Source: Haemonchus contortus
Lineage: Eukaryota > Nematoda > Chromadorea > Rhabditida > Trichostrongylidae
Assembly: GCA_000469685.2 (NCBI GenBank)
Contig: LS997567.1
Coordinates: 15,825,415 to 15,889,414 of the forward strand
Length of the DNA stretch: 64,000 bases
Reading direction: 5' to 3'
Shown: positions 14,100 through 24,885 of the stretch, piece after piece
How positions within the stretch are numbered: position 1 is the stretch's first letter
How the letters are laid out: each line of letters begins with the position of its first letter
Program-made: the position numbers and the translations under genes
The notes under the pieces: generated by a model
Database searches by the model: none
Told to the model about the DNA's origin: nothing
The model's input: only the letters and a program-made list of their open reading frames with translations

Positions 14100-16370
14100 T
14101 GCATTGCAAAAATTACAAAAATGGTATCGGTACCAGCGTCAGGCTCAGGTTGACAGGCCGGCTGATGGAGGAACCGGTCACAACAACTATGTCTAAAGTC
14201 TCAAAGAGTATCAGTAACAAAGCTAGGACGCCACCTGGAAGTGGCGCACAGGACCCCGCCTGAGTTCTGTGGACAGTATGCGAGGGCTACCGAGGAGTGA
14301 ACGACCCCGGCCAGAGTTCGTATAGGGATGTGATACTAAACGTGGGATCGCTTGCTGGGAAGTCCCGGGAGGTCGCTGATCTCATGAAGCGCAGGAACAT
14401 CCAAGTCCTATGCCTTCAGGAGACACGTTGAAAGGGAGCAGAGGCCAGCGAAATTGGAGAGGGTGTCAAACTATTCTGCAACGGAGAAGACACCAAACGA
14501 AATTGTGTGGTCATTGCAGTGGCATAGTCCCTAGAGACTGCCTCCGCCAACAGGGTTAATCAGTCGCATCATGGCGGTGAGGATAGACACAAAGGACTTT
14601 CAAATCCCGGAGGGCCGATCCATCAGGCTTGGAGCAGCGCCGTGGAGGTTATCCTGCGATGTGCAAAGGAAACGCTGGGAGAACCTCGAGGTGGTTTCCG
14701 AGAGGACAGGGAAGCATGGTTCTGGAATGATGAAGTCCAACGAGTTGTAAGGCAGAAGAAATCGGCTTGCAAGCGCTGGCAAAGGACACGACCTCCAGAG
14801 GACCTAGCTGCCATTAGAGCTTCCAGAAGGCTCGACAAGGCTGTTGTCAAGGCGAACAACACGGAAATGGACGCCTCGTATGAGAAATTCGACAGTCGAG
14901 AGGAAGAGAAGTTTCTCTTCCGCCTGGCGGAAGCGCGTCACCACGCCATTCAGGACATCGGGGTAGTGAAGTTCGTCAGGAACAGCGAGGGTGCAATCCT
15001 GAGGAAACCTAGTGGGGTCAGGCGTAGGTGGAAGGAATATTTCGACGGGCTCCTCAACGGAAAATTTGTTCATAAGAACAGCTCCCAATTAGCGGCAACG
15101 GCTGGCCTCATCGATCTCTGGACAGAGAATGAGGTGCGTAGAGCAATGTGAAAGATGAAGGCTGGGAAGGCATCTGGTGCGGATGTAGTTCCGATCGATG
15201 CATGGAAAGCGCTCGGAGAGCACGGGATAAAGAAGCTCACCCGATTCCTGATCACTGTCCACACTAAAGGAAGAATCCCATATGCGTGGAGGAGGAGTAC
15301 TATCGTCCCAATCTTCAAGCTGGAGGGGGACGCGATGAAGTGTTCCAACTACCGGGGGACCAGCTTGACTGCTCACACGGTGAAATTGTACGAGCGGCTG
15401 GTCGACTCAAGATTGAGAGAGTTGGTCCCAGTCTCACAGGAGCAGTTCGGCTTCATGCCTGAGGGTCCACAACAGATGCCATCTACATAGCTAGGAAAGT
15501 TATGCAGAAGTATCGAGAAAAGCGTGAACCTTGCTACCTAGCCTTCCTCGATCTGAAGAGGCATTTGACCGTCTCCCGCGACAAGTCCTACGAAGGGCGC
15601 TTTGAAAACAAAAGGTTCCAGAACACCTGATCTCTCTGGTGAGGAACATGTACGATGGCTCCTCCGCAACAATACGCACCGCACACGGCCAAACCGGAGC
15701 AATAGATGTTACGGTTGGGGTACACCAGGGGTCAGCTCTGACCCCATTCCTCTTCCTGCTTACGATGGACGTCACAGAAGAATTCATGGATGGTTCACTG
15801 AAGACTATCCTCTACGCTGATGATATCGCTCTGATAGCGGAGAGCAAGGAAGAACTTCAGGACAAGCTTCAGAAATGGCAGAAGGTGTTGGCGGAAAATG
15901 GACTCCGGCTGAATGTGAAGGAGACCAAATTCCTCAGCTCTGAGGAGCGCACAGAGTTAATCGTCGATGGTCGCGGGGGAGCCATCGAAAAGGTACAAAA
16001 CTTCCGCTACCTGGAGAGTGATCTAGCCGCTGATGGTAGCGTGGACCAAGCCGTAAAATCCCGAATAAAAGTGGCACGGATGAAGCCAGTTCAACTAAAG
16101 ATGAGAGCAGCGCCTGCGATGGCTCGGGCATGTACTAATTGTAAGAAGACGACAGGGCCACTCGATAAGGGGGGGCAATGGAGTTCGAGACTAAAGGTAA
16201 GCGACTACGAGGAGCATCAAAGAAGAGATGGCGGAACGTGATCAAGAAGGACCTCGCCGAAGCCAAGGTGAAGGTATAAGATGCCGTAGATAAAATAGAA
16301 TGGAGACGGCTAACGAGAATAGCGGACCCTGCGACGGCGCGGGATTCACGCTAGGGAGAAGAAGAAAAAG
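14100..16370 (+). mobile_element. RTE-type non-LTR retrotransposon, degraded copy A
   Basis: Reading along the + strand: an endonuclease start near 14,337 (NVGSLAGKSREVADLMKR, then VLCLQETR and a stop), a frameshifted piece around 14,560 (RIMAVRIDTKDF), then a large internal deletion of the rest of the endonuclease. The reverse transcriptase region follows in pieces: 14,642-15,151, 15,155-15,490 (ends in the palm with EQFGFM), and 15,639-16,241 (GVHQGSALTPFLFLLTMD, then LYADDIALIAES at about 15,810). The C-terminal part continues with a frame change to a stop near 16,353 and an A-rich GAAGAAGAAAAAGAA tail. The catalytic box YADD (15,813-15,824) is intact, but an in-frame stop at about 15,149, a frameshift near 15,490 and another near 16,140 disable the polyprotein. 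The normal protein cuts target DNA and reverse-transcribes the element RNA. Family assignment by motif order only. Confidence 0.85.
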
Positions 16371-16459
16371 AATGGGCCTTGGGCATCCATGGTTTTCTAT
16401 TCAGTATGGAAGGGATGTTCATGATCTTTAAAACAACTTTGGAACCAGGATTCCGCCAT

Positions 16460-16690
16460 TCTACAAGGAATCCGTTGTCAGTGTGAAGAGAGTGTCCGGC
16501 AAGGTGATACCATCTCGCCCAATTTTTTCAATGCTGCTTTTGGAAACTCATGCGTCATTTGGAGTTGAATGGGATAGGAGTGAAAGTCGACCGCCGCTGC
16601 TTACATCGCCTCCGTTTCGTAGACGACATCGTAGCGCCGAACATCGAGCAGTCGAGGCGAATTCTGACTAAATCCGACAGCGTTCGTGGA
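16460..16690 (+). pseudogene. RTE reverse transcriptase scrap (copy I)
   Basis: Two + frames overlap to give the palm region of the same family as the copy at 20.29-23.49 kb: a start like NVKRGVRQGDTISPKLF is seen as VSVKRVSGKVIPSRP (16,480), and after a frameshift LNGIGVKVDRRCLHRLRFVDD. The catalytic box reads FVDD (16,616-16,627), keeping both aspartates. The fragment ends shortly before the first candidate exon of the coiled-coil gene. Confidence 0.65.
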
Positions 16691-16812
16691 ATGCTCACAA
16701 CAGAATCTAACGATCATCTGCACAGGTTTGATACCTTATGCTTCCTTTCATGCTTAGCGGTATGAACATTTGTGAATGGTATATTCTCGTGTGAATACGT
16801 CACTTATTTCAG

Positions 16813-16974
16813 TTCGAGAAAGTCGATGATCAAGAAGAAGGTGATGCAAATGAACTATCTGTTATCAGTCGCTTTGACCAACTAGCCGTGTTCCCGGCAT
16901 ATCCCACATCACCCGCCAATAATTCACTATTAGGACGAACTGCGCTGCTCCCTTCCAGGGCTCCTTATCAACAA
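16813..16974 (+). CDS. Possible exon upstream of the EVI5-like coiled-coil (tentative)
   Basis: A 54-codon open stretch bounded by a good acceptor (TTATTTCAG before 16,813) and a donor (CAACAA, then GTATCG). It starts and ends in phase 0. The peptide begins FEKVDDQEEGDANELSVISR and continues with a Ser/Pro/Ala-rich stretch, resembling the unstructured linker that precedes the coiled-coil in TBC-domain proteins, but I do not see a specific family match. It is included because of its borders, acidic composition and position just upstream of the recognisable exons. It could be noncoding. Confidence 0.4.
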
Positions 16975-17100
16975 GTATCGATGTTTACTATTTTGTGCAA
17001 AACACCATCAATGTTTGCATCCTGCCTCCTGTTCGCCTTCCAAAATCGAATCCTCAGAGGCAAGAGGATGGAAGTAATGAATCAACAGTAATGAATTAAC

Positions 17101-17160
17101 GATCAAACACACACGTACACTTCGAAACACACGCACACACACACCGAAGAACCGTCACAC
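17101..17160 (+). repeat. Short AC-rich microsatellite
   Basis: A CACACACGTACAC / ACACACGCACAC tract of the same kind as the 1-10,267 array, followed by GATATAGTAGGATA, a word also found after the AC tract at 18,365-18,572. Confidence 0.7.
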
Positions 17161-17439
17161 ACAGCAAATTTGATATAGTAGGATAAATGAGCGTGTTAAA
17201 ACTGGAAGTGATGTGGTCTTATGAAAAAGTCTCTGAGACTCAAAAGTGCTTAGGCCTCCTACATCCTACAATCCTCTCAGCGCAGGTTATATGCTATATG
17301 TGATGCTGAGGAAGGTTTTCTTCGAAATGCGGTCGTGGAAAGCTTTCCGCTAAACACCATTCGACTCCTGCTGTCTTCAGACATTATTAGAAAATATTGG
17401 CGTTTGGTACTCATCTATATAGCTCTCTTTTATAGGAAG

Positions 17440-17595
17440 TTAACTTCTTGCCATCAAGGTGCGGACGCTGTCGTACAAGTGGATGACACTAGCATGATCG
17501 AGCATATTCATTCGCTTCAACATGAACTTATTGAAAGTCATAATCGGCAGGCTGATTACGAAGAGATTATACGTGAATGCAAGATCCGTATTGCG
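17440..17595 (+). CDS. EVI5: EVI5-like Rab GTPase-activating protein, coiled-coil exon 1 (partial gene)
   Basis: The frame contains MIEHIHSLQHELIESHNRQ and ends ECKIRIA before the donor GTAATG at 17,596. Its pattern corresponds to the first repeat of the EVI5 C-terminal coiled-coil, where a short helix of the type LxEELVKVRxxEAE precedes the next block. The end is phase 0 and reads directly into the exon at 28,139. The 5' border is uncertain: the better acceptors (after 17,435 or 17,458) do not keep phase with the tentative exon at 16,813, whereas one after 17,439 does but has a poor consensus. EVI5 proteins bind Rab GTPases through an N-terminal TBC domain, which is not in this window, and the coiled-coil mediates dimerisation and partner binding. 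Confidence 0.6.
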
Positions 17596-17764
17596 GTAAT
17601 GTTGTTCAAACTCTTTTAACCAGTCGGGCCGCCCGGCTGACGTCAGGCTTCCCTCCTTCTTAAGGGTTCGCTCGGCTACGCCGGGCGCTCCTCCTTCCTG
17701 TGAAAAATTTGCTATGCGTAAACAACACTTCGGATTCTCCTTTTCCTCTGAAAGCTCTACACCC

Positions 17765-18362
17765 TCAGTATTACCAAATTTGGGCGCTCTGGTTCCATTT
17801 TGACATTTCTCTACAAGCCCCGTCCCCAGAAAGAGTTATAATTTTTCGCTCAAACCCCACCCATTGTGGGTAGAGTCTGGTCCTGCCAACCACCATGAGT
17901 GTTCCTATCCTGCTGCCTGTACTCCTACCAAATTTGAACGTTCTCGGTCCAAGTTTAGGTTTTTCACACAAACCCCGCCCCTTGTAGGCGGAGTCCAGTC
18001 CTGCCACTCACCATAAGTGTTTCCATCCTGCCGCGTGTACTCGTGCTAAATTTGAACTTTCTAGGTCCACAGGGACAGGAGTTATGTGTTTTTGCCCGAA
18101 CCCCGACCATTGCGGGCGGAGTCTGGTCCTGCCACCCAACGTAAATGTTCTCATCCTATCTTGCGTACTCCTACCAAATTTGAACGTTCTAGGTCCACGG
18201 AGACAGAAGTTGACTTTCCGCTCAAACATTTATTTCGCACAAATCCCGCCCCTTTGGGCGGAGATCGGCCCCGCCACCCACCATTAGTGTTTCCATGCTG
18301 CCGCGTGTACTCCTACCAAATTTGAACTCTATGGGTCGACGGGGAACCGGAGTTATGAATTT
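17765..18362 (+). repeat. Minisatellite, units of about 118-154 bp
   Basis: The core word ACTCCTACCAAATTTGAAC (with variants) recurs at about 17,767 (degraded), 17,921, 18,039, 18,167 and 18,309. Each unit also carries a CCCGCCC..GGGCGGAGTC block and a CACC(A)TAAGTGTT block. It is followed directly by an AC microsatellite (18,365-18,572) and the word GCGCGTTATATATAGTAGG. An inverted, diverged copy of the same composite lies at 43,150-43,830. Confidence 0.85.
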
Positions 18363-18364
18363 CC

Positions 18365-18572
18365 GGTCACACACACACAAACACACACACATAAACACAA
18401 ACACACAAACACACACAAACAAATATCACCCACAACACAAACACACACACAAACACACACACAAACACACACAGGCACACATACAGACACACACACACAG
18501 ACACACACCTACAGACGCAGACACAGACACACACAGACACACACAGACACAAACACAGACACACAGACACAC
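18365..18572 (+). repeat. AC-rich microsatellite attached to the minisatellite
   Basis: A CACAAACACAC / CACAGACAC tract that shares its vocabulary with the 10-kb array at the start of the window. It joins the minisatellite at the word TTCCGGTCACAC and ends at TTAGCGCGTTATATATAG. Confidence 0.85.
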
Positions 18573-18639
18573 TTAGCGCGTTATATATAGTAGGATACTT
18601 CGGCTAGAATTTTGGAAGAGTCGTTTTCCCTTAAACCCC

Positions 18640-19245
18640 TTGAGCCACTCTTCTATCTTTGGGATATGATATTCACATCTCTGTCGGTTATGTAGGAACA
18701 TATTCGCTCAACCCTCCATTCAGGGGAGGGTTTTGAAATTTCGTAGAATTCAAAGTAGAAATCTAGTAATGTCGCTTTCACGTTCACGCATATAAAAATC
18801 AAAATAGCGGGAAGATTTAGGAGCTTCCACCAAAAGTCTGCGTTCCTCTTCAAAATGTCATAGAATCACTGAATATCAGGGGCAATGACTGTAGAGCCAA
18901 CCCTGAAATCCTGCGTTCCATTTAAAAGATGTCATAGAATTCGGGAGCAGAGGCGACAAGAGCGAAGAGCTTCCACCAAAAGTCTGCGTTCCTGTCCGAG
19001 ATGTCATAGAATCCCTGTATAGCAGCAGCACGTTCACGCATATCAGAATCGAAATTGCTGAATAAGTTTCTTAAAATTATATTAAAGCTAGAGATGGCGT
19101 CAGCTGGAATAGGCAGTTGTCTCTGATACCAGCAAGCGTCGCCATTGTGCGCAAGTAGTGCTTCTCTCTTTTGGGCCGAGAATGAGTGCTTGCTCCCCGC
19201 GTAATCCCGAATTTTATTGCTTATTGCCGTGCTTATTTCCAATGA
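18640..19245 (-). repeat. Diverged internal duplication with an open frame of unknown function
   Basis: The word CTTCCACCAAAAGTCTGCG followed by TTCCT and AATGTCATAGAAT or GATGTCATAGAATC occurs near 18,826 and 18,967, with a partial copy near 18,912. CACGTTCACGCATAT occurs near 18,779 and 19,030. The minus frame 18,922-19,242 (106 codons) includes MRERAAAIQGFYDISDRNAD and its last part repeats downstream out of frame. I do not recognise the protein; it may be a decayed repeat-encoded peptide. Confidence 0.5.
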
Positions 19246-19318
19246 ATGTTCTTATTCTTTTTTTAATACTAACTCGAGCACGCGCCTAATTTCGGCTATC
19301 ATCTACGTTCGTCGCACT

Positions 19319-19840
19319 TACAGTAGCGCTCAAAAATTTTCGGCCAAAAGTTTTACCCTCCTTCGTTCATAACTTTTTTCTTAGTGGAGCAAATCGTGCG
19401 AAATTCTGATTTTTTATCCAAAGCATGTTTCACACTATATACCACTATTTGACTGCAAAGCAGCAATATTCACGTAAATGAGTGTTACCTGCGGTAGCAG
19501 AATTCGCTTGAAGCAAAGTTAGTAACGTCTGCAGTTATTCTCACCTTATGTGCGCTTTTCTCCGCTACTGCGTTCGGCATTAGCGCTCGTACATTTGGGA
19601 CATCGCAAAAGAGGAAGAATTCCTGGAAGGACCATCGTTCGTATTCCCACTTGATTTAGAATTCAAGCTCTTCGGGACATCTGGAACATGATCAGATAGC
19701 AGGTTAATAGAGGTAAATATTCACAATATACCCATGCTGGACATTGGAATTTCGCGTGGTTACATCAGGTGGGAAAGGAGTTACGGCTGAAAAGTACAAC
19801 TGAAGAAGCATTGCACAGAAGACTTTTGAGCGCTACTGTA
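19319..19840. mobile_element. Tc1-like MITE with 17-bp terminal inverted repeats
   Basis: The left end TACAGTAGCGCTCAAAA (19,319-19,335) is perfectly inverted at the right end (19,824-19,840). The outermost TA on each side is consistent with a Tc1/mariner TA target duplication. The 522-bp interior is too short for a transposase, although a + reading around 19,590 (GHRKRGRIPGRTIVRIPT) looks like a scrap of a Tc1 paired-type DNA-binding region. A non-autonomous copy derived by deletion is likely. Confidence 0.8.
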
Positions 19841-19841
19841 T

Positions 19842-20285
19842 ATGAAATAGGAGATTGTTGCTGTTTCTACACACGGTGAGCATAAATGATAGTTTAAGTA
19901 AGCTCACAAAAGCTCTCACTGCATGCTGTGCAAAAATGAGGGCGGCTGCGCGGAGCAAACCTTTATCCTTTGCCTAAAAAGAAAGTCTGGTCACGGCATC
20001 ATGGAGGCACTTGCTTTTTAATGAAGAACTGCTCTTTTTCTATGGCACTATCACAAAACTTTGAGCGAGCCAAATTTGACCACTAATGACTTTTTGCCTA
20101 ACCAAATTGACGTTTTTATTTCTATATTCGTTCTGTTTCTTTCTACATTATTTTATTTTCGGTGACGGTTTATCATTCCCAACAAACCTTGGCAGAGGGC
20201 CTCGGTTTTTGTCTTTTAATTTGAATTTCATTCATCCATTCATTCCATCGAGAGCCGTCGTCCGTGAGATTAACCTTGCTCTTTT
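19842..20285. other. Unassigned intronic sequence
   Basis: AT-rich sequence between the MITE and the 3' end of RTE copy B. No feature seen. Confidence 0.5.
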
Positions 20286-20289
20286 TTCA

Positions 20290-23200
20290 TAAGTAATGAT
20301 GAGACTTCGCTAAAGCGACACGGGGTAAAACACTCCTTTCGTTTGAAGCTTCCCTGGAAAACCTGACCATCGAGCCAGCGGCCGTCCTGGTGTTCGTTTG
20401 ACACTCCGATGGATCCAGTCCGTGACCGCGCTGTTCCAGCGATCGTCACTATATCGCATGACGTGCCTGGCCCACATGATTTTCGGTTTCTTGACGTAAT
20501 CAAAGGCTTCCCTGATCTTCGTTCGTTGACAGAGCTCGAGACCAGGGATTCTCCTTACACTCGCGCGTTTAAGGAAATCCCAAGCATCATCCTTTTCAAA
20601 GCGGGTTGAATAAAGCTGACAACCTCTTCATTCTGCTTCCGTAGAGTCCAAGTCTCTGAGGTAAAAGCAGGAAGGACAGCAGTGTCGAAAAACTGAGCCT
20701 CATGTTCTTTGTCCTCTTCACAGGTCCCTCGATATTCTTGAATGCTATCCACGCGGCGCGTTTCCTTCTGCTCAGCTCCAGAGCTAGGTCATTCGTCATG
20801 CTGACGCGACCCAGATACACAGCTAAAGCATTTAGAGATATTCATTTCGTTCAGTGTAACATCGTCTCCCTTAGGAACAGTCGATCTTTAATCCGATCTT
20901 TCCAAGAGCAAATTCTGGCAGCACTTTTTCCGCCTGCTCGATGTCCGGTGTAATAAGAGCACGGTATCAGCTGTAAAGCGCAGATGATGTGGGTAGCGAC
21001 CATCGATCTTCATTCCCATGTCTTCCAATTCCATATGACGCATGAATTTCCGAGAGCGACACCGAAATGTGTGGGATGGTATCCCTCGTGTCGAATCCCT
21101 CCCTTCACCTGATTATGACTTCTTTATTGAATGGCTGGACCCTCGTCGTGAAGTTGTTGTAGAGCTCACGAAGCATCCTTATATGTTGAGTAGAACATCC
21201 TGGTTGCCACAAGCTTCAATTACCGCTTCTGTCTCGACGGTATCAGAGGGCTTCTTCTAATAGATGAACCCAATACACAAAGGCATTTTGTACTCTCGCG
21301 ATACTTCAGTGAGTCTTGTAAGAGTGTGGGTATAATTGATTGCACTGAACCCTCTCCCAAACCCTGCGCGCTCGCATGGCTAGCCTTCATCTGATATTCT
21401 GCCGATCCTGTTAAGGTGACACGTTTAAAAAGTTCATAGATCAGAGACAGCAGGCAGATTGGGCGATAATTGCCAATATCGTCTGGATCTCCCTTTTTGT
21501 ACAGCAACACAGTCTGGCTAGTTTTCCACGACGTGGGTACTTTGCATTCCGACAGGTACCGCGTGAAGAGCCTAGCCAGAGTTTTGATGATGACTTGTGG
21601 TATACTCTTCAGATGTTCTGGTTTGATCCTATCGAGAACGGGCGCTGTACAGTTCTTCATCGACTTGATGGCATGTCGTATTTCGGAAGGGAGAACCAAA
21701 GGGGCGATATATTCGTCTTCCCTAAGATGGTGAGTAGGCAGGTAGACGTGGCTGTCGAAGAGATCCGAGTAGAAGTCGTAGATGACCTTCTCCATTGCCC
21801 TCCGGGATGCAGTAACGGTTCCGTCAGGACGACGAAGGGAGGTCATCTTGGTCTTGTAATTGGCGAAGCTCTGTCGGGCTTTGCGAATGCTCCTTCCGGC
21901 CTCGGCGGCTTCGTCCATGACTGCTGCTCTTCTCTCTTTCAGATCTTCCTTTATCGCTTCTCTGCATAGCTTCGCAAGTTCGGACGTTTGTTGATAATTG
22001 CCTGTAGCTCGTGCGATTCCACGCTGGCGTATCAGCTCGAGAGTCTTCAAAGAGAGTCGTCTCTTAGCTACTTGTGGACTCTCAGCTTTTCTAGCGCTAT
22101 CGTGAAGATGTTCGACGAGCTGGTTGCATTCTTCGTCGATGTTGTCGATAACGGAATCTTCCCATTTACTCGCGAGGGAAGCGAAGTGGTCCCAGTTGAT
22201 GGAGGTCTTGAGGCTTCGTTTCCGAAACTTCATAGCTCTCTCCCCACGCACTGAGAAGCAGAATTTAGCGCGGAGGAGACGATGGTCCGATCCCGTGTAG
22301 AACTTCGGAACAACAGCGACGTCGGTCAGGCAAAATCTCCGATTGAAGATGATGTGGTCTATTTCATTATGGAACTGTCCACCAGGTGACTCCCATGTCC
22401 ATCTTAAATGAGAGGGCTTCTGGAACTGCAAGTTACCATGGATGATGTGGGTCGTCCTGATAACTCGGACAGCCTTTCACCCTGCTCATTCCATTCCACT
22501 CCGTGAGTCCCAATGTGAAGCTCTTCCGCCGTTCTTCTGGGTCCAATCTTGGCGTTAAAGTCACCGACGATTACCTTGAAGAAGGTGTGGTCTTCTCTGT
22601 AGAGCCTCTCCAGATCCATATAAAACGCTTCTAACTCCTCTTCTTCGTAGCTCGATGTTGGTGCGTAAGCAACGAAGATGGTTAGAGCTGGGATTGAGCC
22701 ACATCTTCTTAATCGCAAACGTCCGATTCGGGTTGTTGAGCTTTCGTACGAATCGATGTTCATGGCCAAGTGCGTATTGACGAAGACACCTACACCGCCG
22801 ACGCCTCTACTGTCGCATGCTCCGAGGAACAGTTCTTCTCCAGTCTCAAATACAGCGTGCAGCGGGCGTTGCCTTCTCGTCTCGGTCAGTCCGATGACGT
22901 CGTACTTGATCTTCCTAGCCTGCATCATCAGGTCTTCTATACACGCTTCCGATGCAAGCGTCCGTGCGTTGAAAGTACAGATCGCCATCTTAGTCCTTCT
23001 CCTTTTGGGCAGCCTGTTTTGGCCCTGAGATTTTAGCAGCCTCTCCCGAGCGGTCCTACCCAACGCTGCCGTATTGGGGGCTCCCTCAGGTTCAGGGGAA
23101 TGAGGCCCATTTTTATTACTGTTTTTGGCGGTGAAAGAAAAACCCATCGTGTAGCTTGCCAGGCTCTGACGTGGGGGGTTGGACGAGGGGCTTTGTTTTT

Positions 23201-23490
23201 GGGGGCGGCCCCGAATCGCCTCCCAGATACTTCCCAGTGTGACTTGTTCGTCACTCGAATGCAAGCTTTTGGCCGAGTCGATGGGAAGGATACCAACTGC
23301 ACCCACAGACTCTCCACACACGTATGCGTGGATCGCCGGCGAGGAACAGAGGGTATATCGACCCAGCACAGCAGAATCAAGAAGTCCATCCCCTGAATCC
23401 ACCTGCGTCTCTGGGCAAGTACCGGTGACTTTTGGTCGGCGATTAATTCCCCTATCCGCCACCTGAGGACGCCCTACGTAGCCTCTTCAC
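20290..23490 (-). mobile_element. RTE-type non-LTR retrotransposon, nearly full-length copy B
   Basis: On the minus strand the 352-codon frame 23,462-22,404 begins MADRGINRRPKVTGT, has an N-terminal extension, then an apurinic-type endonuclease (CTFNARTLAS, IGLTETRR, IVGDFNAKIG). The 403-codon frame 22,431-21,220 continues it after a -1-like overlap (NEIDHIIFNRRF, then the RT fingers: IGNYRPICLLSLIYELFKRV). The rest of the RT and the C-terminus are in broken frames down to about 20,290 (HHLRF at about 20,985; IMWARHAIRYSD near 20,470). The catalytic box reads FTAD (20,966-20,977) instead of FADD, removing the first aspartate. The normal product nicks the target and primes reverse transcription from it. 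The copy lies inside the intron between 17,595 and 28,139, antisense to the gene. Confidence 0.88.
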
Positions 23491-23524
23491 TAACCGGCTG
23501 GGGATCCTGCAGTGAGAGAGAACT

Positions 23525-24885
23525 CAGTGAAGGAGATCCGTAGGGATCTCTCTTATCATACAAAAACACGGGCTTGCTAGTTTTCCACTTAGTGCGCGAA
23601 TCGCTCCGAGCAGTACCGCGTGAAGAGCGGGCTAGGATTTAGACAAAGACAGGTAGGTTGTTTAGATGTTCTGCTTTGATCTCAGTGATCCTATCGGGAC
23701 TGGACACCGTACCATTCCTCATCGACGTGATGGCGTGCCGTATTTCGGAGTATAACTGACAAAATGACGTTTACGTATTGCCTAAGATGGGAAGTAGGCG
23801 GGTAGACGTAGATGATCTTCTCCATAATCCTTCGAGATGCAGTAGAGAACGAAGGGAGGTCATCTTTGTCATATAATTGACGAAGCTTCGGCGGGCTTTG
23901 CGAATGCCATTCCCAATCTCGACAGCTCTGGTCGAAACTATGCTCTCTTCTCTTTCAGATGCTCGTTTATCGTTTCTCTGCATGCCTTTGCAAGTTCTAA
24001 CCTCAGCTGGTTATCGCTTGCAGCTCCCGCGATTCCACGCTGGCGTATCAGCTCGAGAGTCTTTGAAGAAAAACGTTTCTTGGTCTTGGAGACTTTCTTG
24101 CTTTCCTGGCGCTGTCATGAAATGTCCGGCGAGCCGGTCATATTCTTTACCGATGTTGTCGCTAACAAATCTTCCTGCGGATTCGCCAATGAAGCGAAGT
24201 GATTCCAGTTTACAACAGTCCCGGGTCTCCATTTCCTGCACTTCGCAGCTCTCTCTCTTCACGCACTGATTTGCGGTATATAGCGCGGAGGAGACGATGA
24301 CCTGATCCCGTGTAGAACTTTGGAGCAACAGCGACAATCAGTCAGGCAAAACTTTCAACTGACGATGATGTGATTCATTTCGTTATGGGACTGTCCACCA
24401 GGTGACTCCCATGTCCATCGGTAATAAGGACGCTTCTGTAATTGCAAGGAATCGTAGAGCCTCTCCAGATCCACACCAAACGCTTCCAGCTCTACTTCGT
24501 TGTAGCTCAATGTTGCGGCAACAACGAAGATTGTCAGAACTGGGGTTGAGCCACATCTCCTTAATCACGGAACTCTGACTGAATTTGACATTTCCAAGGA
24601 ACAGTTCCTTTCCAGGTTAAAAAATGGCGTGCGCCGGGCAGTCCCTTTCGTCTCTGTCAGCGCGATGACGTCGTTCTGGGTTTTCTGGCTTGCATTATCA
24701 GAGGAACCGCAACGCTCCGATGCAAACGTTCGTGCATTAGAAGTACATATCGACATCTCAGTCCTCTTCCATTTAAGACTGTCATGGCCCTGAGATTTTA
24801 GCAACCTCTCATTAAACGGTGAAGAAATCGAGTCGATTTTGTGTCCACTCCCCGCAAAGGAATTCTTCCAGTGACTCTGCATTGC
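23525..24885 (-). mobile_element. RTE copy C, 3'-truncated, same family as copy B
   Basis: Minus frames give an endonuclease start (MSICTSNARTFASERC at about 24,740, VIALTETKG), then a jump to the linker before the RT (RDQVIVSSALYTANQ at about 24,290; IGESAGRFVSDNIGKEYDRL), and the finger region (FVNYMTKMTSLR at about 23,870). It ends near 23,560 at sequence equivalent to 21,505 in copy B, so the RT core and C-terminus are missing. It abuts the 5' end of copy B in the same orientation, giving a head-to-tail pair. Several frameshifts and an internal endonuclease deletion are visible. Confidence 0.78.

Noticed and set aside
21470..23466. Several + strand frames over RTE copy B (21,470-21,969, 22,678-23,466)
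   Set aside because: They are antisense shadows of the minus-strand endonuclease/RT, whose motifs are unmistakable.
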